From Escallonia rubra (taxonomy: Eukaryota > Streptophyta > Magnoliopsida > Escalloniales > Escalloniaceae): 64,000 nucleotides of DNA. Below the pieces are notes generated by a model. It saw only the letters and a list, made by a program, of their open reading frames with translations, was not told the DNA's origin and searched no databases. Location: NCBI GenBank assembly GCA_033065855.1, contig JAVXUO010000985.1, positions 276,101-340,100 of the forward strand. The letters are read 5' to 3'. Both the position numbers and the translations under genes were made by a program. Shown here piece by piece: positions 13,116 to 25,055 of this stretch. Within the stretch, counting starts at the first letter, position 1, and each line of letters opens with the position of its first letter.

Positions 13116-16100
13116 ATGGCCGGAAAAGACCACCGCCACCACCACCACTCGAAGAAACACACGTCCAATATCTCCTTCCTCCTCCTCTCTCTACTCTGCC
13201 TTGCCTCCCTCGTCGCCGTCTTCTCCCTCTTCAAAACCTCTTTCTCCACTCCACGCCGCCACCGACACACCGGAACGGACCACAAAGCGTCGAACGCAAC
13301 TTGCGATTACTCGGACGGCAGGTGGATCTACGATCCGACGGTCAGATCCGCCCGCTACGGCAGCACGTGTAAGGAGATTTACAAAGGCTGGAATTGCATG
13401 GCGAGTAACAAATCCAACGCTCTCGAAATCGTCAAGTGGCGTTGGCAGCCCAACCACTGCGACCTTCCTCAGTTTGATCCTCTTCACTTCTTACAACAGC
13501 ACAGAGATACCAATATTGGTATATATCTCACTTGTGAAACTAGTTTAGTCACAAAATTTTGTCGTAATCCTCGGTTCATAATTAATTTTCCCTTAGAATT
13601 TTGTTCAGGATTCCTAAAAAATTTGTTGCGAAAAGGTACTTTAGCATGATATACAGTATACCAAACAATTGTTTGGGACCTATTAAAAGAAGTTCTTACC
13701 GCCTACGGGGAAGCCTAATATGCTACAAACATATTGCACTGAGACCTTATACATTCTCATATTACTGTACTTACATTGAATTTATCATCAGGACTGTTCG
13801 GCTTAGTATGATGTATAGAGTGTTATGATGCTTTTGTAGACCTTATGAATCTTTTTAAACAGCACAGGATTCATCGGTGATTCCTTGAATAGGAACATGT
13901 TTGTTTCTCTTTTCTGCACTTTGAAACGAGTGTCGGGGGAAGTTAGAAAGTGGCGCCCTGCTGGAGCTGACCGAGCGTTCACCTTTCTTCAGTATAACCT
14001 CACTATTGCATATCATCGGACAAATCTTTTGGCGCGTTATGGTAGGTAAGCTATGTTTGGTGTGGTACCAAATTTATGTAATTCTTTGTGCAATTGTTCT
14101 GGAGACAGGTTATTGTTGTCAACTACAATACATGAACATTTTTTTTTTCCTCGTTCATGTCCCTCGAGATGAAAATGGCAATTATGTGGCATATGTTTTG
14201 TGCTTGCTCTTCGCCAAATATTTGGCTTTCTCCCTTCGCCTCAACCCCTTGAAGGATTGGGATTTCGTGAAGGACCCTCCGATCACAGTCATCTTACACA
14301 CCCCACTAGATGATGTCAGGGAAGTCGCCAAGATTGGAAGAGCTTGGCGTAGCTTAAGAATCTGACTTGCTAACCATATTGCATTTCTTTCCCTTGGCTG
14401 GACTTCAGTGGGAAGTGGAACTGCCGATTTCTGGAAAGTCTATAATGGTTCGTAGACTGGATTATGTAGCACTTGACTATCAGGTGCTCAATAAATGGAG
14501 GTTTTTTTTATGTTAGTTCATGCAGTTGGTGTGTTATTCCTTTTTGGGATGAGGTGGGCCTTTTCTCTAGAGGTCATGGTTTTCTGTATGGTTTTCTGGT
14601 TTCTGTTTTGTGGTGGTTTTATGATGCATATATTTTTTTTTATCAATAAATCCCATTATTGGTTCAAAGAATGTGCATAATACGAAGTTGAAAGGAAACT
14701 CTAGCTTCCTTCTTATGAAAAGCTTTTGTTCTATAATGAATATTCCAGTAAGCAACCTCCTAACTGCAGGTGTACCAATGTGTTACCGTGATGGTATTGT
14801 GTGATATATATGACATGTTATATGGTTTTTATCTTTGTGTTATTCTGACTAGAGGGTAGAGTCAAAGATTACAATGGTCAGTATCGGTCATTTAATGTTT
14901 GAGTCAAATACATCTTCGTTCATTGCTTACCTTATTAATGGATGCTTGTTTGTTCCTATATTATGTAGGTGGTCGGCCAATCGTAATGGTGGTGTGCTTG
15001 AATCTCTTGGATATAAGGAGGGTTATAGAGTTGATGTTGATTTACCTGACGGAACTTGGGCAGAGGCTCTGAGTTTTCATGATATTCTCATCTTTAACAC
15101 AGGACACTGGTAATGTATCATTCCACTTGGAGCCCTATGCCATATAGACTGCATTGTCACATGGTAGTTTCTGATTCCTTCTTTCTTTGCTTATGGGGAT
15201 GGCAAATGCATTCCTTTCTCGCTTATAGCTTGCGTCTTGAGTGTTGTAAACGTTTGCTAAAGTACCTTGTGAGTGTGACACAAGCAGCTTGTGGCAATTT
15301 CAACACTTTGTTAGTTATGAACTGCCTGTTAGTTGGGCTGCATATCCTCCCTTATCTAGAATGTTACTTGACAACAACAAACTGTTAGTAGAAAAGACCT
15401 GAGACCCATAAAGGGTATAAGAGGGGCTAACACAGAGACACATTGGTTAGTACATATCTTATAGACATTAACATCCACCATAAATTGTTCATGTTTGTAT
15501 TTTGAAGGACTAAGATTTTTTTTTTATGTTATTTGGCATTTTGTTTTTTTAGGTGGTGGGCTCCTTCAAAGTTTGATCCTGCAAAATCACCCATGCTTTT
15601 CTTTGAAAAGGGTCAGCCACTGGTGCCCCCAGTCTCTCCTGATGTCGGCCTCGATATCGTCTTAAAACGGATGGTATGTCTTTTATTTTTCTGTAATCAA
15701 AGAATTTACTAATTAGTTGGAGGAATAACTGCGCATTGACTCCCTTTTTGTTTGAACGACGAGTTCTGTTATATAAAGACTTCGTCTCAGGCCTATCTAC
15801 TCTTTGTTAATCAATAAATTCTGACTTCTCTCATACCCGAGTAAATTTGTCGATTATTGGGGGAGTGACGAAGTTGGATGTGCTATCCAAACCAGAGCAT
15901 ATGGTTGAGTTGTGTAGTGTTGACTTGTTAATACATCTGAAATTAATGTGTAGTGGATGAGATATTATGGACCATTTGTTTCATTATTATTTTTTTCAGA
16001 AACACTTCCTACTTTATTTGACATATGAAAAAAAGTTGGAAGTCAACTGAGTAAAATATGACTGTTATCTACTAGGTAAATATTATCACAGAATTATGCC

Positions 16101-17398
16101 AGAAGCAACAAACCTCTGTACATAATCATAACACCTGAACAGGCTTCACTGGAGTTGGCATGCTTATACTCCATTCTTCGATCCCAATCACAAATGTAAC
16201 CAATTGATTAACCAATTGATGATACTAGTTTGTTCATATATAGTTTTTTGTGATAATTGTCAACAGCACCATAGATGAGATCCAATTCCATTAAAAATTG
16301 TCTTGACTCTTAAGTTATTATTGGGAGACGATGGTTGATTGATAGGATGTGAAGGCGGTGGTGGGTTGGTGGTGGAATGGCAGCAATTGTGATGATGGCA
16401 GGAGCAGGACCAGATTACATCTTTCACACAATCCACACACCCAACAAAACAAAGCCTTGTCAAATCAGAAGATCACAATCCTGTTGTCTTAGTGATCACC
16501 ATTCGCCATATGAGCTCTTACGTGGCTGTCTGTTCAGTTTTGTAGTTGATTGTGTTGAGATTTAGGTTTGCCTTGTTAAGTTCTGAACACTTATGTTACT
16601 TAAATGGAAGCAACAAAAGAAATTTGATCTTTTATATATAAAGTGCTTGATCTGATACGATATTGGTAACTCGTGTAAGAACATGATATAAGGCCGTCCA
16701 TAACAATCAGAAATGAAGATGTGTCTCACTTTACGCGATTAAAGTCACCCTCCCTATTTTCTTCCTTTTTTTTTCTACAAATATGCTAGTTTTGTAAATT
16801 CTGAGTTTGTAACGCTGCCAAATCTGGAGTTGAAATACGGATTTAAAAATAACTTGCCTATTATTTGTTCATCCTAAATACTTTATTGTGCATATTTACT
16901 CACTTCTTATGTGTATGTGATTAGATGTCATATGTAGAGGAAAGAATACGACCGAGTGCAATCATATTCTTCCGCACACAATCCCCTAGGCATTTTGAAG
17001 GAGGTGACTGGGACCAAGGTGGTTCCTGTCAGCGTTTACAGCCTTTGTCGCCAGAAATGGTAGGACCCCTTCTATGTGCTTCTCTTATTCGAACGAACTT
17101 CCTATGTGCTTCTGAGTTTCTGCATTATTTGCAGGTAGAAGAATTTTTCTCTGTGAAAAATAATGGAACCAACGTGGAGGTTCGTCTTGTGAACCAGCAC
17201 CTGTATAAGGCCATCAAGGGCTCTCCTTTTAGTTTGTTGGACATCACTCGAATGAGCGAGTCCAGAGCAGATGCACACCCATCGACAGCTGGTGGAAAGA
17301 AACACGATGATTGCATGCACTGGTGCTTACCAGGAATTACGGATACTTGGAATGATTTGCTCCTTGCACATCTTAATGATATTGAAGTTCGGACCTGA
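13116..17398 (+). CDS. TBL13: TBL13-like protein (TBL/DUF231, PMR5-type polysaccharide O-acetyltransferase family)
   Basis: Six exons join in frame: 13116-13518, 13868-14045, 14969-15109, 15553-15673, 16925-17059 and 17135-17398, giving 413 residues. The N-terminus is His/Lys-rich, followed by a membrane anchor (about residues 19-40, ISFLLLSLLCLASLVAVFSL). A TBL domain begins at CDYSDGRWIYD. The PMR5-type GDS motif is GFIGDSLNRNM and the C-terminal DxxH motif is DDCMHWCLPGITDTWNDLL. These are the paired esterase motifs of the family, whose studied members O-acetylate wall polysaccharides in the Golgi. The assignment to TBL13 rests on remembered similarity of the last 150 residues. The donor at 14045 (TATGGTAG|GTAAGC) was chosen because it restores YGRWSANRNGG. 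The last intron is only 75 bp and has no stop in frame, so retaining it would add 25 residues. Confidence 0.92.
14102..14365 (+). other. Possible relic of a retroelement RNase H tail in a TBL intron
   Basis: Inside the intron 14046-14968 an open stretch reads VHVPRDENGNYVAYVL followed by DWDFVKDPP. This resembles the end of RNase H domains in plant non-LTR retroelements (VHVPRDxNxVAxxLA, then a W/D...PP tail). It is short, no reverse transcriptase is present, and no target duplication was found. The call is tentative. Confidence 0.3.
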
Positions 17399-20300
17399 AA
17401 ATTTACTCCTTCCATCTTACTTCAGAATTGCTCTCATTTTTGTTTGAAACTTTTCTTTCTTGATCATTCGTTAATTTCGTCCACGCCCGGGTCTCTGTTG
17501 TATGCTTGCTTGCTTACCAGCAACATCGTTGCAAAATGTTAGGTTGTATAAGAGAAGATTAGTATGTTATTATAAACAGGGAACTGTTGAACTTTTTAGC
17601 CTTTTTATCGATGACAATTTATTCATTTAGGAGTAATTCCTTTAAATGAGTGATGGTGCCTGTTTACTTATTCGACAATTTTGCTTATGTGCCGTGAAAT
17701 TCCCCTCTTTGTTTTTGGTCCTTTCATGCCCTCTTGCCTCTTCTACCCCATCACAAGGACCATGTCTTCAGTTTTCATTCCATGGTACTAAATCGTACTC
17801 TATTTTCAATTACAAATCTCTCTCTCTCTCTATCTATCTATCTAAATCCGCTCTTCGAACCGTGTGTAGATTTCTTGTTTACTCATGGATGCTTATATTC
17901 CACGAAAGGGAGAGCGTTGCGCGAAGCTCCATTTTCTAAAGGTAGTTGACTCGAACCTCCATGTTGTCGGATCATCTGTTCTTTTTGCTGAAAAGGGTTA
18001 CAAAATTACTGGCACCAGCCCCCTTTGCAACTAACAACTGCCGCAGGTCGCAAGATCAAACTCGTCACCAAATGGTTTGCTCTAGATAAAGGTACTTTCT
18101 TTCTGCTTCGTCCTGAAAATTGCAAGATCTTGGGAAAAACAATTCATTTTGGAGTGTTCCTTGTCATCTATACTTCACAACATTGATAGGAAAGAACGCC
18201 TCCTCCCCTAACGCCTCTTGCATTAGTGAGACTATGGCCATGTCGAACGGTCGGGATTGTGGATACACCATTCCGCCTCATGTACGTGGGGCAATCTTTT
18301 TTTTTTTGTTGGTAAAATGTCCTTTATTCTCATTCAGCTCAAAACATTCTTCTTACATGTCTTCTTTATATGCAAAATTTAAAAATAACAACAAAATTCT
18401 CAATGTTGCAAAACTGTGGGAGGCAGCTTCCAATTCTGACATAATTGTTGGTTGGTTGGAGAGTTTTGCACTTTATTCCAGCTCAGTATTCTGAACGTGG
18501 GACAATCTTTGCAGGGCTTGTTTGGTAGAGCAGATAATAAAATACTAAAAGGATGAAAAAATTTATTCCATTGCAAGGGGGCTTGTCTTTTCCTTGCGTT
18601 GTTTGGTTGAATAGGAAGAAAAAAAGAAGAGGGAAAGAGAAGATCTTGACAAATTTGCCTAGGGCGTTCGTGACAGATTTCTATTAGTCATATGTGCGAG
18701 AGACAAACTTTTTGCACGAACTTTATGACAAAACAGACGGAAAAATCAGCCACAATGATACCAACTTTGGGATCAAGTACCATTTTTATTTTTTTTGCAC
18801 AGCCTCCTATATTTAGATAATTGTGGGAGGGTCACACCACGTTGTGCCTCAAACTCTTGTCTAAGTAAATAATAAAATCTCTATGTTTTCCCAAGAAGAA
18901 AAAGATAGACGTTTAATGAGATTAAAAAGTCAGAAAAGTTAGCTACATTCATTTCCTGCCCTCGTTTTACCAAAATTACCATTGCATGCTTTTCGTTCTT
19001 TCACTTTCCCTTCATTCTTTTCATCCTTAAGCTTTCACTTTACCATCTCAAATTAAAGTTATATACCGAATCATCAATTTCTCTACCGTGGAATGGGGCC
19101 ATTATAACGACTTTCTGCATTTTTCTTGAAATTGGGGCATCCAACGCAGGTCATTACAGGAGAAACGCCCTGTTGGGAAGGCAGTTGATATCCATAAATT
19201 CAACCCTACGCTACAAGAACAGAAACAAGCCAGACTGCCTGGTGCAATATGATAATCTTTCCCCTGTTAATTTCTGAAATCTAGGGTACGGCCAAATTTA
19301 CGCATTTCATACTAAGTCGATGTTCCTATTTCACTTGAGGAATAGACGTTAAAATGCGCCATTACACAACCTTTTAGCGACGAAAGAGTTGCAAATTTTG
19401 CAAAAATGTCTCGATACAAAATTGACGATGAAATTTTTTTCTCAGAAACTTTTAGCCGACATGACGATCACCCAGTCAAAAACCACTTTCATAATTTACA
19501 GTGTTGTCCATGCAACATCACGATTCTGTTTCTACTTTTGTCAACTGCTAATAAGTAATCATATACTTCTGCTGATATTATTCCGTTGATTGCGTGACCT
19601 TCCTTATCACCATCAATGGCATGTATCAAGGAGGATTCAGAGTAGCTGGGTCCTGATACAAAGTATTACAAAGGAATATACATATTTTACTGGAAGCGAT
19701 AGTGCGCAAAGGTAACAAATTATGGATGATGCTCCAGCAGATAATGTATAGAATCGGAATGGTTCTCCCCGTTATAAACCCCGTTTATGTCAAGAGTTAG
19801 GACCCGTGACTCGGTGAGTCATAAAGGGAAGTGATCCTCCCATTGCACCGGACACCTTTCATAGTGTTGAGTCATAAAGGAAAACCTGATCCTTCCATTG
19901 CAATGGACACCTAATGTTTAGGGTGGTGACTCAACGATATGAAAGCCATATCACTACAGAGATGACCAGTTCACTGGGAGGAGCAGAATCTTGCTTGTGC
20001 TAAAGGAGAACCCGTGCGTATGGGGCAGCAAGTGGGAATCCTCTAATTTCTACACGTAGCTTTTGAAATTTCAGTTCATAAAACTGGGCTTGTGGTGTTG
20101 TGAAATTGGATTAACATGGTAGGCCATTGTCCAAAGACATCGCTCTCACCTTTTGCACATGGAGTGGCACTGTGGGGTTCCTGTCACGACTCCAATCCAT
20201 CCCTTTGCTGGCGACAAAGTTCGATGTATTCTTTGACAATTCGTAACCTTCTCTCACATATCCGGCATGTGAACCTCCGTCATTTTCATGTCCAATTCTT

Positions 20301-20468
20301 AACTTAATATTATCCTCGAAGAATTTGCTAGTCACGCATCAAACATATCAGGCATGTGAACTTTTTCTTAGATAAATTATATTGCAAGAAAATTTCACTC
20401 TGTTGTTCCAAGATAGATATATACATTCTTCTTTATGTTGGGTAGCAATTATGCAACTTGTGTTCGAC
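17399..20468. other. 3-kb intergenic region between TBL gene and PR-1 array
   Basis: I find no gene that I can support. Open frames of 60-124 codons (for example 17646-17939 and 18120-18494) have no recognisable motif, are low in complexity, or overlap each other. The region is moderately AT-rich. It contains a CTCTCT/CTAT microsatellite near 17819 and one short direct repeat (listed separately). Confidence 0.5.
19814..19914. repeat. Short imperfect tandem repeat upstream of PR-1 array
   Basis: Two copies of about 48 bp begin at 19814 and 19866. Each carries GAGTCATAAAGG, then TGATCCT.CCATTGCA and GGACACCT. A third partial GTGACTC phrase follows near 19924. They lie about 600 bp upstream of the first PR-1 gene, and no function is evident. 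Confidence 0.55.
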
Positions 20469-20475
20469 TATAAGT
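20469..20475 (+). promoter_or_regulatory. TATA box of first PR-1 gene
   Basis: TATAAGT lies 64 bp before the chosen ATG at 20533. It also lies downstream of an in-frame ATG at 20458, which therefore should not be in the transcript. This decides the start in favour of 20533. The same TATAAGTACC context occurs before the neighbouring pseudogene at 21775. Confidence 0.65.
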
Positions 20476-20532
20476 ACCCTGCCTAAGACTACCTCTTATC
20501 ACACTACTCCATTAGCCCATCTGCAAAACGAG

Positions 20533-21015
20533 ATGTGGCTGCCTAAGATTTCCCTAGCCATAGTTTACATAATGTCCATAACCATGTGTGGTCACTCCGT
20601 AGCTCAAAGCTCTCCAGAAGACTTCCTTTATCCCCACAATAAGGCTCGTGCACAAGTTGGGGTCCAACCTCTCACATGGAACTACACCATAGCAGCCTAT
20701 GCTCAACACTATGCAATCCAAAGGTTTGCTGACTGCAACTTGGAGCATTCGGGAGGACCCTATGGTGAAAACCTAGCGGAAGGCTACGGCGAGCTTAAAG
20801 CGGCCGACGCCGTGAGCATGTGGGTAGGGGAAAAGCAGAACTACGACTATCATTCGAATTCTTGCGTTGGTGACGAGTGCTTGCACTACACTCAGGTTGT
20901 TTGGCGCGACTCCGTTCATCTTGGCTGTGCTAGAGTTCCTTGTCGCAATGGTTGGGTGTTCGTTATTTGCAGCTATGATCCCCCTGGAAATTACGAGGGT
21001 CAACGCCCTTACTAA
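20533..21015 (+). CDS. PR-1-like secreted CAP protein, copy A
   Basis: An intronless gene for 160 residues. The start at 20533 gives a signal peptide of about 24 residues ending HSVA before QSSPEDFL. The CAP domain follows with HNKAR, the acidic motif GPYGENLA, a CAP1-type motif [12 protein letters not shown] and a CAP2-type motif CSYDPPGNY, ending EGQRPY. All six conserved cysteines are present. PR-1 proteins are apoplastic defence markers with sterol-binding CAP folds. Copy A is the most diverged intact member of the array. Its CAP1 motif has Leu where the others have Gly (CGHYTQ), and its CAPE-type C-terminus starts after CSYD rather than CNYD. It is the first member of the array, all on the same strand. 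Confidence 0.93.
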   Translation: MWLPKISLAIVYIMSITMCGHSVAQSSPEDFLYPHNKARAQVGVQPLTWNYTIAAYAQHYAIQRFADCNLEHSGGPYGENLAEGYGELKAADAVSMWVGEKQNYDYHSNSCVGDECLHYTQVVWRDSVHLGCARVPCRNGWVFVICSYDPPGNYEGQRPY

Positions 21016-21774
21016 TATGAGCATCTGGATGTTCATGTAATCCAGTTTTAGAATAATCTACTCCATAGGCTAGCTACTTGTAAGAAAACTGAAGCTGCTA
21101 CATTCTGGAACGGCATCAGCTAAATGTTAACCATCCAAGCAAACATGAAATTAAGCTTATGTATAAGGAGTTTAGCCACTTATAAAAGGCTAGGCAGATG
21201 TGGAATTACGAAATATAGTTTTGAAGATGCAGATTATGTACTGTGCGAAATTGCTATAACTACCGGGAGTACTTTAGCGACTTACAGAATTATTTTAAAG
21301 CTACCCGGTCACTCCACCAAAAGTAATTACCAATTGATCCATATGATATTGACCTTTGTTATGCTAATAAAATTTGTATCTATAGATGGAAATAACCTGA
21401 AAAATATGAGAGGGTCCTTAAGGCTTTTCTTGTTTGGCCTGAAAAAGAAAGTGAAAAGGCTCTGAATAAAATTTACATGTAAACGGTTGTTGACCGAAAA
21501 CAAAAAGAGTTTTTATTAAAAAGCTCATCATTATTAGAGATAGGAAAATAAATAGGCACCTCATTCTAGCGATAAAACTCCAGTAAAATGGGCATATATG
21601 AACAACTTGTTACCATTCGAGAAAATAAGGGGTCAAGTATGTAAAATCCTCTTTTCTCGTCTGAGGTTCTTAAAGAATAAACGTCAAATAATCCAAAACC
21701 TCTCAACTCATCCACATTAATACTGTCACAAAAACAAATCTTGGGCGTTATAGGAATCTTCCTTCAACAAAACT

Positions 21775-21780
21775 TATAAG
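21775..21780 (+). promoter_or_regulatory. Relic TATA box of PR-1 pseudogene
   Basis: TATAAG at 21775 lies 46 bp before the ATG of the pseudogene at 21821. It sits in the same TATAAGTACC context as the TATA box of copy A. The pseudogene therefore arose by DNA duplication that included its promoter, not by retroposition. Confidence 0.5.
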
Positions 21781-21820
21781 TACCTCTAAGAAGTTCACCC
21801 CAATAGAGAGAAAAACCAAG

Positions 21821-22109
21821 ATGGGGTGGTCCGACTGTAACAGTATGGCAGGTCTGATCTGTGTGCTGCTAGGGTTAGGGTTAATGCTGCATTCATCTCA
21901 AGCACAAAACTCGCCACAGCCCGTGGTGAGGTGGGCGTCGGGAACCTGAGGTGGGACAACGCCTTGGCGGCCCACGCGCAGAGCTACGCCAGTGAGAGGA
22001 CGAGAGACTGCCTGCTCAGTGAGAGGACGGAGTCCAGCAAGGGCAATTTCCAGTTGCTTGCAGCTATGATCCTCCGGCCAAGTTAGACGGCAAGCAGCGG
22101 CCTTACTGA
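21821..22109 (+). pseudogene. PR-1 pseudogene with two internal deletions
   Basis: The start MGWSDCNSMAGLICVLLG, a signal-peptide region and AQNSPQ are intact. The segment corresponding to DYLDAHNAA is then missing. The following bases encode, in another frame, a GEVGVGNLRWDNALAAHAQS-like segment. Most of the middle and the CAP1 motif (HYTQ) are absent. The end again resembles CSYDPPAKLDGKQRPY before TGA. The two deletions and frame changes rule out a normal PR-1 product. The GC-rich coding-like stretch stands out from its AT-rich surroundings. Confidence 0.85.
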
Positions 22110-22764
22110 AAGAGTCTGTATTGCCAGCCTTACATAAATAGGCATGTTTGCTACCCATATTTTGTTTTTGTAATTTGGAAAAGTTTTGTGAGTTTTGAGT
22201 AAATACAGTGAAAATACGGTGACCAAATTCATATGCAACGAAACTAACATCTGGATCTAATTGGTTTCCTACGGTAATGCACCCCCTTGCGATTGTGGAT
22301 CTGGCGTTCTTCGATAGCTTTAGTTCGTTATAGTTTGGTGGTCGAGGTCTATCCCTTGTATCTGAGAGTTGGTGTCTCTTTCCATTGGACAATGGTTGAC
22401 TTGATGTCCAAAAAAAGAAGAAGAAAATAGAACGGTTGGTTTGGTTTCTACGTCTCAGTTATAGCCAAGGAGATTTGGGCTTGAAGATGCTGATTATGTT
22501 AATGCTTCTTGATGGTTTCTTTGCGTACTCCTTTCATATAGCAGTTTAAGGAATTTGTTTCGGCGAAGATTTGCATTTGAGGGGTACGCAATGAACCCAT
22601 CGAAATTTGGAGAAATCGTGAACAAGCCAACCTGCTACGTAGCTCTCTGATTTTAGCCTCAATCATTCGTATCGTGAGTTTCTCTCTAACTTCATTACAA
22701 TAGGGGCTATTACATCATGTATACACACACATATATGCATATATGACATTGTAATCCATCTTAA
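22110..22764. other. Intergenic spacer between PR-1 pseudogene and duplicon unit 1
   Basis: No gene is seen. The minus-strand open frame 21898-22392 overlaps the pseudogene and is an antisense shadow. The right end becomes TA/CA-rich (TACACACACATATATGCATATATG near 22722) just before unit 1. Confidence 0.45.
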
Positions 22765-23287
22765 TTACTTGATGAAGTTCTTAAGTTTTACTAAAAAAAC
22801 AAATCTATGTATATACATACATATTTTGTCTCTTAAAAATCCGTCTATAACCTTTTTTGTTGATATGTACTAGTAAAATTGTGCTTATTTTTCTGTTCCC
22901 ACTCTCTTTTCTTAGATGATTAGCCTTCATTCAATAAATTAGAAATTCTTCTTTATATATATGTGCCTAACTAGGGCTGCCTGTTTTCCCTTTTTCTCTT
23001 ATTGAACTTGTATAAATCACAAACCTAATGGGTCAATCCTATACACGGTCTATGCTTGTGCATAAATTAACTATAAACAAACCCTGTCATTAATCCTTTT
23101 TTTTGTGATAAATTACCTAAGAACTTTATTAATAAACAAAATACATACTACAAGAAAATATAACTTTATTTAAATTAAAGAGCTAAAGATAACAAAACAG
23201 TGTATAACTTAATTATCTCCACCCCTAATCCTCAAATGGGATCCTATCGAAGAGTCGACTGAAAAAAAGAATAAAGCCGTAGGGCTT

Positions 23288-23532
23288 TTACCTGGATTCA
23301 CGGTTAGTCTGTCTTCCCATAAATCATGACCACTGATGGCGTTGCCTTCATGTTCAGGGTATGAAGGCCAGGACAAGTTTGACGATTGTATTGTGGGAAT
23401 TCCTAGGAGGAGCAAAGTCTCTGGCCCCAAACAACAAATTAATAGGGTCCAACTTTGCAACTTGAAACGTTGAGGAACGTAAAACACATGGAACCATAAT
23501 TTGGAGCAACATCTAGACCGGAGGTGAAATGA
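23288..23532. repeat. Highly conserved island shared by the three duplicons (unit 1 copy)
   Basis: About 245 bp beginning TTACCTGGATTCACGGTTAG is nearly identical to 34398-34637 in unit 3 and very similar to about 28770-29020 in unit 2. The flanks on both sides are clearly more diverged. In unit 2 one frame is open for 98 codons (28689-28985) and contains FEDCIVGIPRRSEVSGPKQQ. I do not recognise the protein. It may be a captured exon fragment; frameshifts break it in units 1 and 3. Confidence 0.6.
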
Positions 23533-24602
23533 CGTCGTGCTTATATTCAATGGCCAAGTTAGAAATTATGTTTAAGCTGGGCATTGAAATATAAAGGATA
23601 AACCTGCAAAATTATATTTGAGCTCTATTTTAATTGTTTGAATTATACTTTTGTTCTTAAAGTAGTTACATAGAGACATTTTTAAGCTGTTTATAGTTTA
23701 TCGCTAAAGTGGCTATATGACAGCACTGTTAAGGCCTTCAGCGTTAAAAGTGAAGCTCAAATATCACTTCTCCTTATTTTTGTGAGTTATGCAAAATGAC
23801 TTAAAAGGGACATTCTCTTCTCAGAAATTCGTACTTTTTAGGTGGGCATTTTCTTCAATATAGTCTAGAATGCCTAATACCCAGGAAAGAAAAATGCGAG
23901 CAACACATGGTCATGTGCCCACCGATGCCGCTTGCTGCCTCCACCACTAAATGTCGCATGAAAATTCCTATCGCGTAGTATATGTTCACTATAGATCTTG
24001 GAAGTATGTCGCGTGGAAATTAACTACCGTGTAATATACGTTCACTATAGATTTTTGAAGAGTTTCTTCGAAATTTATTTAGTACCCGCGGTCCAAACAT
24101 TACATCGAAGTATTGACATCTATGGCATCTTCTGGTTAGGCCAATTGTTTTTTGAGTCTATATATGATCCGTCCCATGCACGTTATATTTACTATTTGAA
24201 TAGTCTTATTAGCATTTTCTAAACAATTGATGACATTTACTGGCTATGATTTTATGCGAGTAACTAGTCTTCTGATCTTTATAGAAACGATTAGTAGTAT
24301 ATTCTTCTGGTTTTTCTTTTTCTTCCGTTTCCCTTTTAGTTGGGGGTGCTCTTCAACTTTTTTAACTGATTTCTTTAAACTAACGTATCCAAACATATGA
24401 CCATTCTAGCCGAGACTACCCGCATACAATTGTTTTTACACACTCTTTCAATTGTACCTTATTAAAGCACAAAGGATATGAGATTTACGTAGTCCAGGGA
24501 TTCATAGATTGCTGCAAAGTGTATTTATCATCGACATTTAGCCTAAAAGAATAGAGTTCCCTTTAATAAACGGGTTATCACGATGTTCCCAAACCAAGAA
24601 AA

Positions 24603-24608
24603 TGACGT
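24603..24608 (+). promoter_or_regulatory. TGACGT motif conserved upstream of PR-1 copies
   Basis: The phrase AAGAAAATGACGTGCCCGA, with TGACGT at 24603, lies about 450 bp before PR-1 copy B. The same phrase occurs before the unit 2 pseudogene (TGACGT at 30255) and copy C (35813). TGACG is the core bound by TGA bZIP factors, which act with NPR1 at PR-1 promoters. Conservation may simply reflect the recent duplication, so regulatory use is inference. Confidence 0.45.
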
Positions 24609-25000
24609 GCCCGACAATAGGTAGTCAAGGTTTTGCATTCGATTATATTACGTCACATCTATCTCCATTGTAGCGAATATTTTTGTGTCCAATTGCACCC
24701 GTCAAATGGCCATTACGAATCGTTGATAAATAAAGATTCTTTTTGTTCCTGCTTTTGTATTTGAGGATTGTGTTAGATATGATATTTTCTTAAATTAGAA
24801 AAGATTAGAAGATCGAGTTGCATTATTGAACAAAACATGAAACACGAACCTTATCATCTTTTAACTTTCTCCCGAGGTTAACGCCAATCTAAGATCCATG
24901 GGGAAGACCATGCTAGTCTACTTTGGTCCTCTTGTGTATTGACAATAACGTAAACAAAAATGTAGAAAGGACTGAGAACTTTCAACAGTATTCTTGCACC

Positions 25001-25008
25001 TATAAATA
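25001..25008 (+). promoter_or_regulatory. TATA box of PR-1 copy B
   Basis: TATAAATA followed by CCCCTTA lies 55 bp before the ATG. An identical box and context precede the unit 2 pseudogene (30703-30710) and copy C (36207-36214). Confidence 0.75.
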
Positions 25009-25055
25009 CCCCTTACACAGCAAGCCTAATTTTCCATCAACCATCAAATAAAAAA

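Noticed and set aside
13201-13548. 115-codon + strand frame in the first TBL exon
   Set aside because: It overlaps the true reading frame of TBL exon 1, which has the family motifs and matching splice sites.
21898-22392. 164-codon open frame on the minus strand
   Set aside because: It is antisense to a PR-1 pseudogene and has no recognisable motif; antisense frames of similar length occur at all PR-1 copies (for example 44546-45016).
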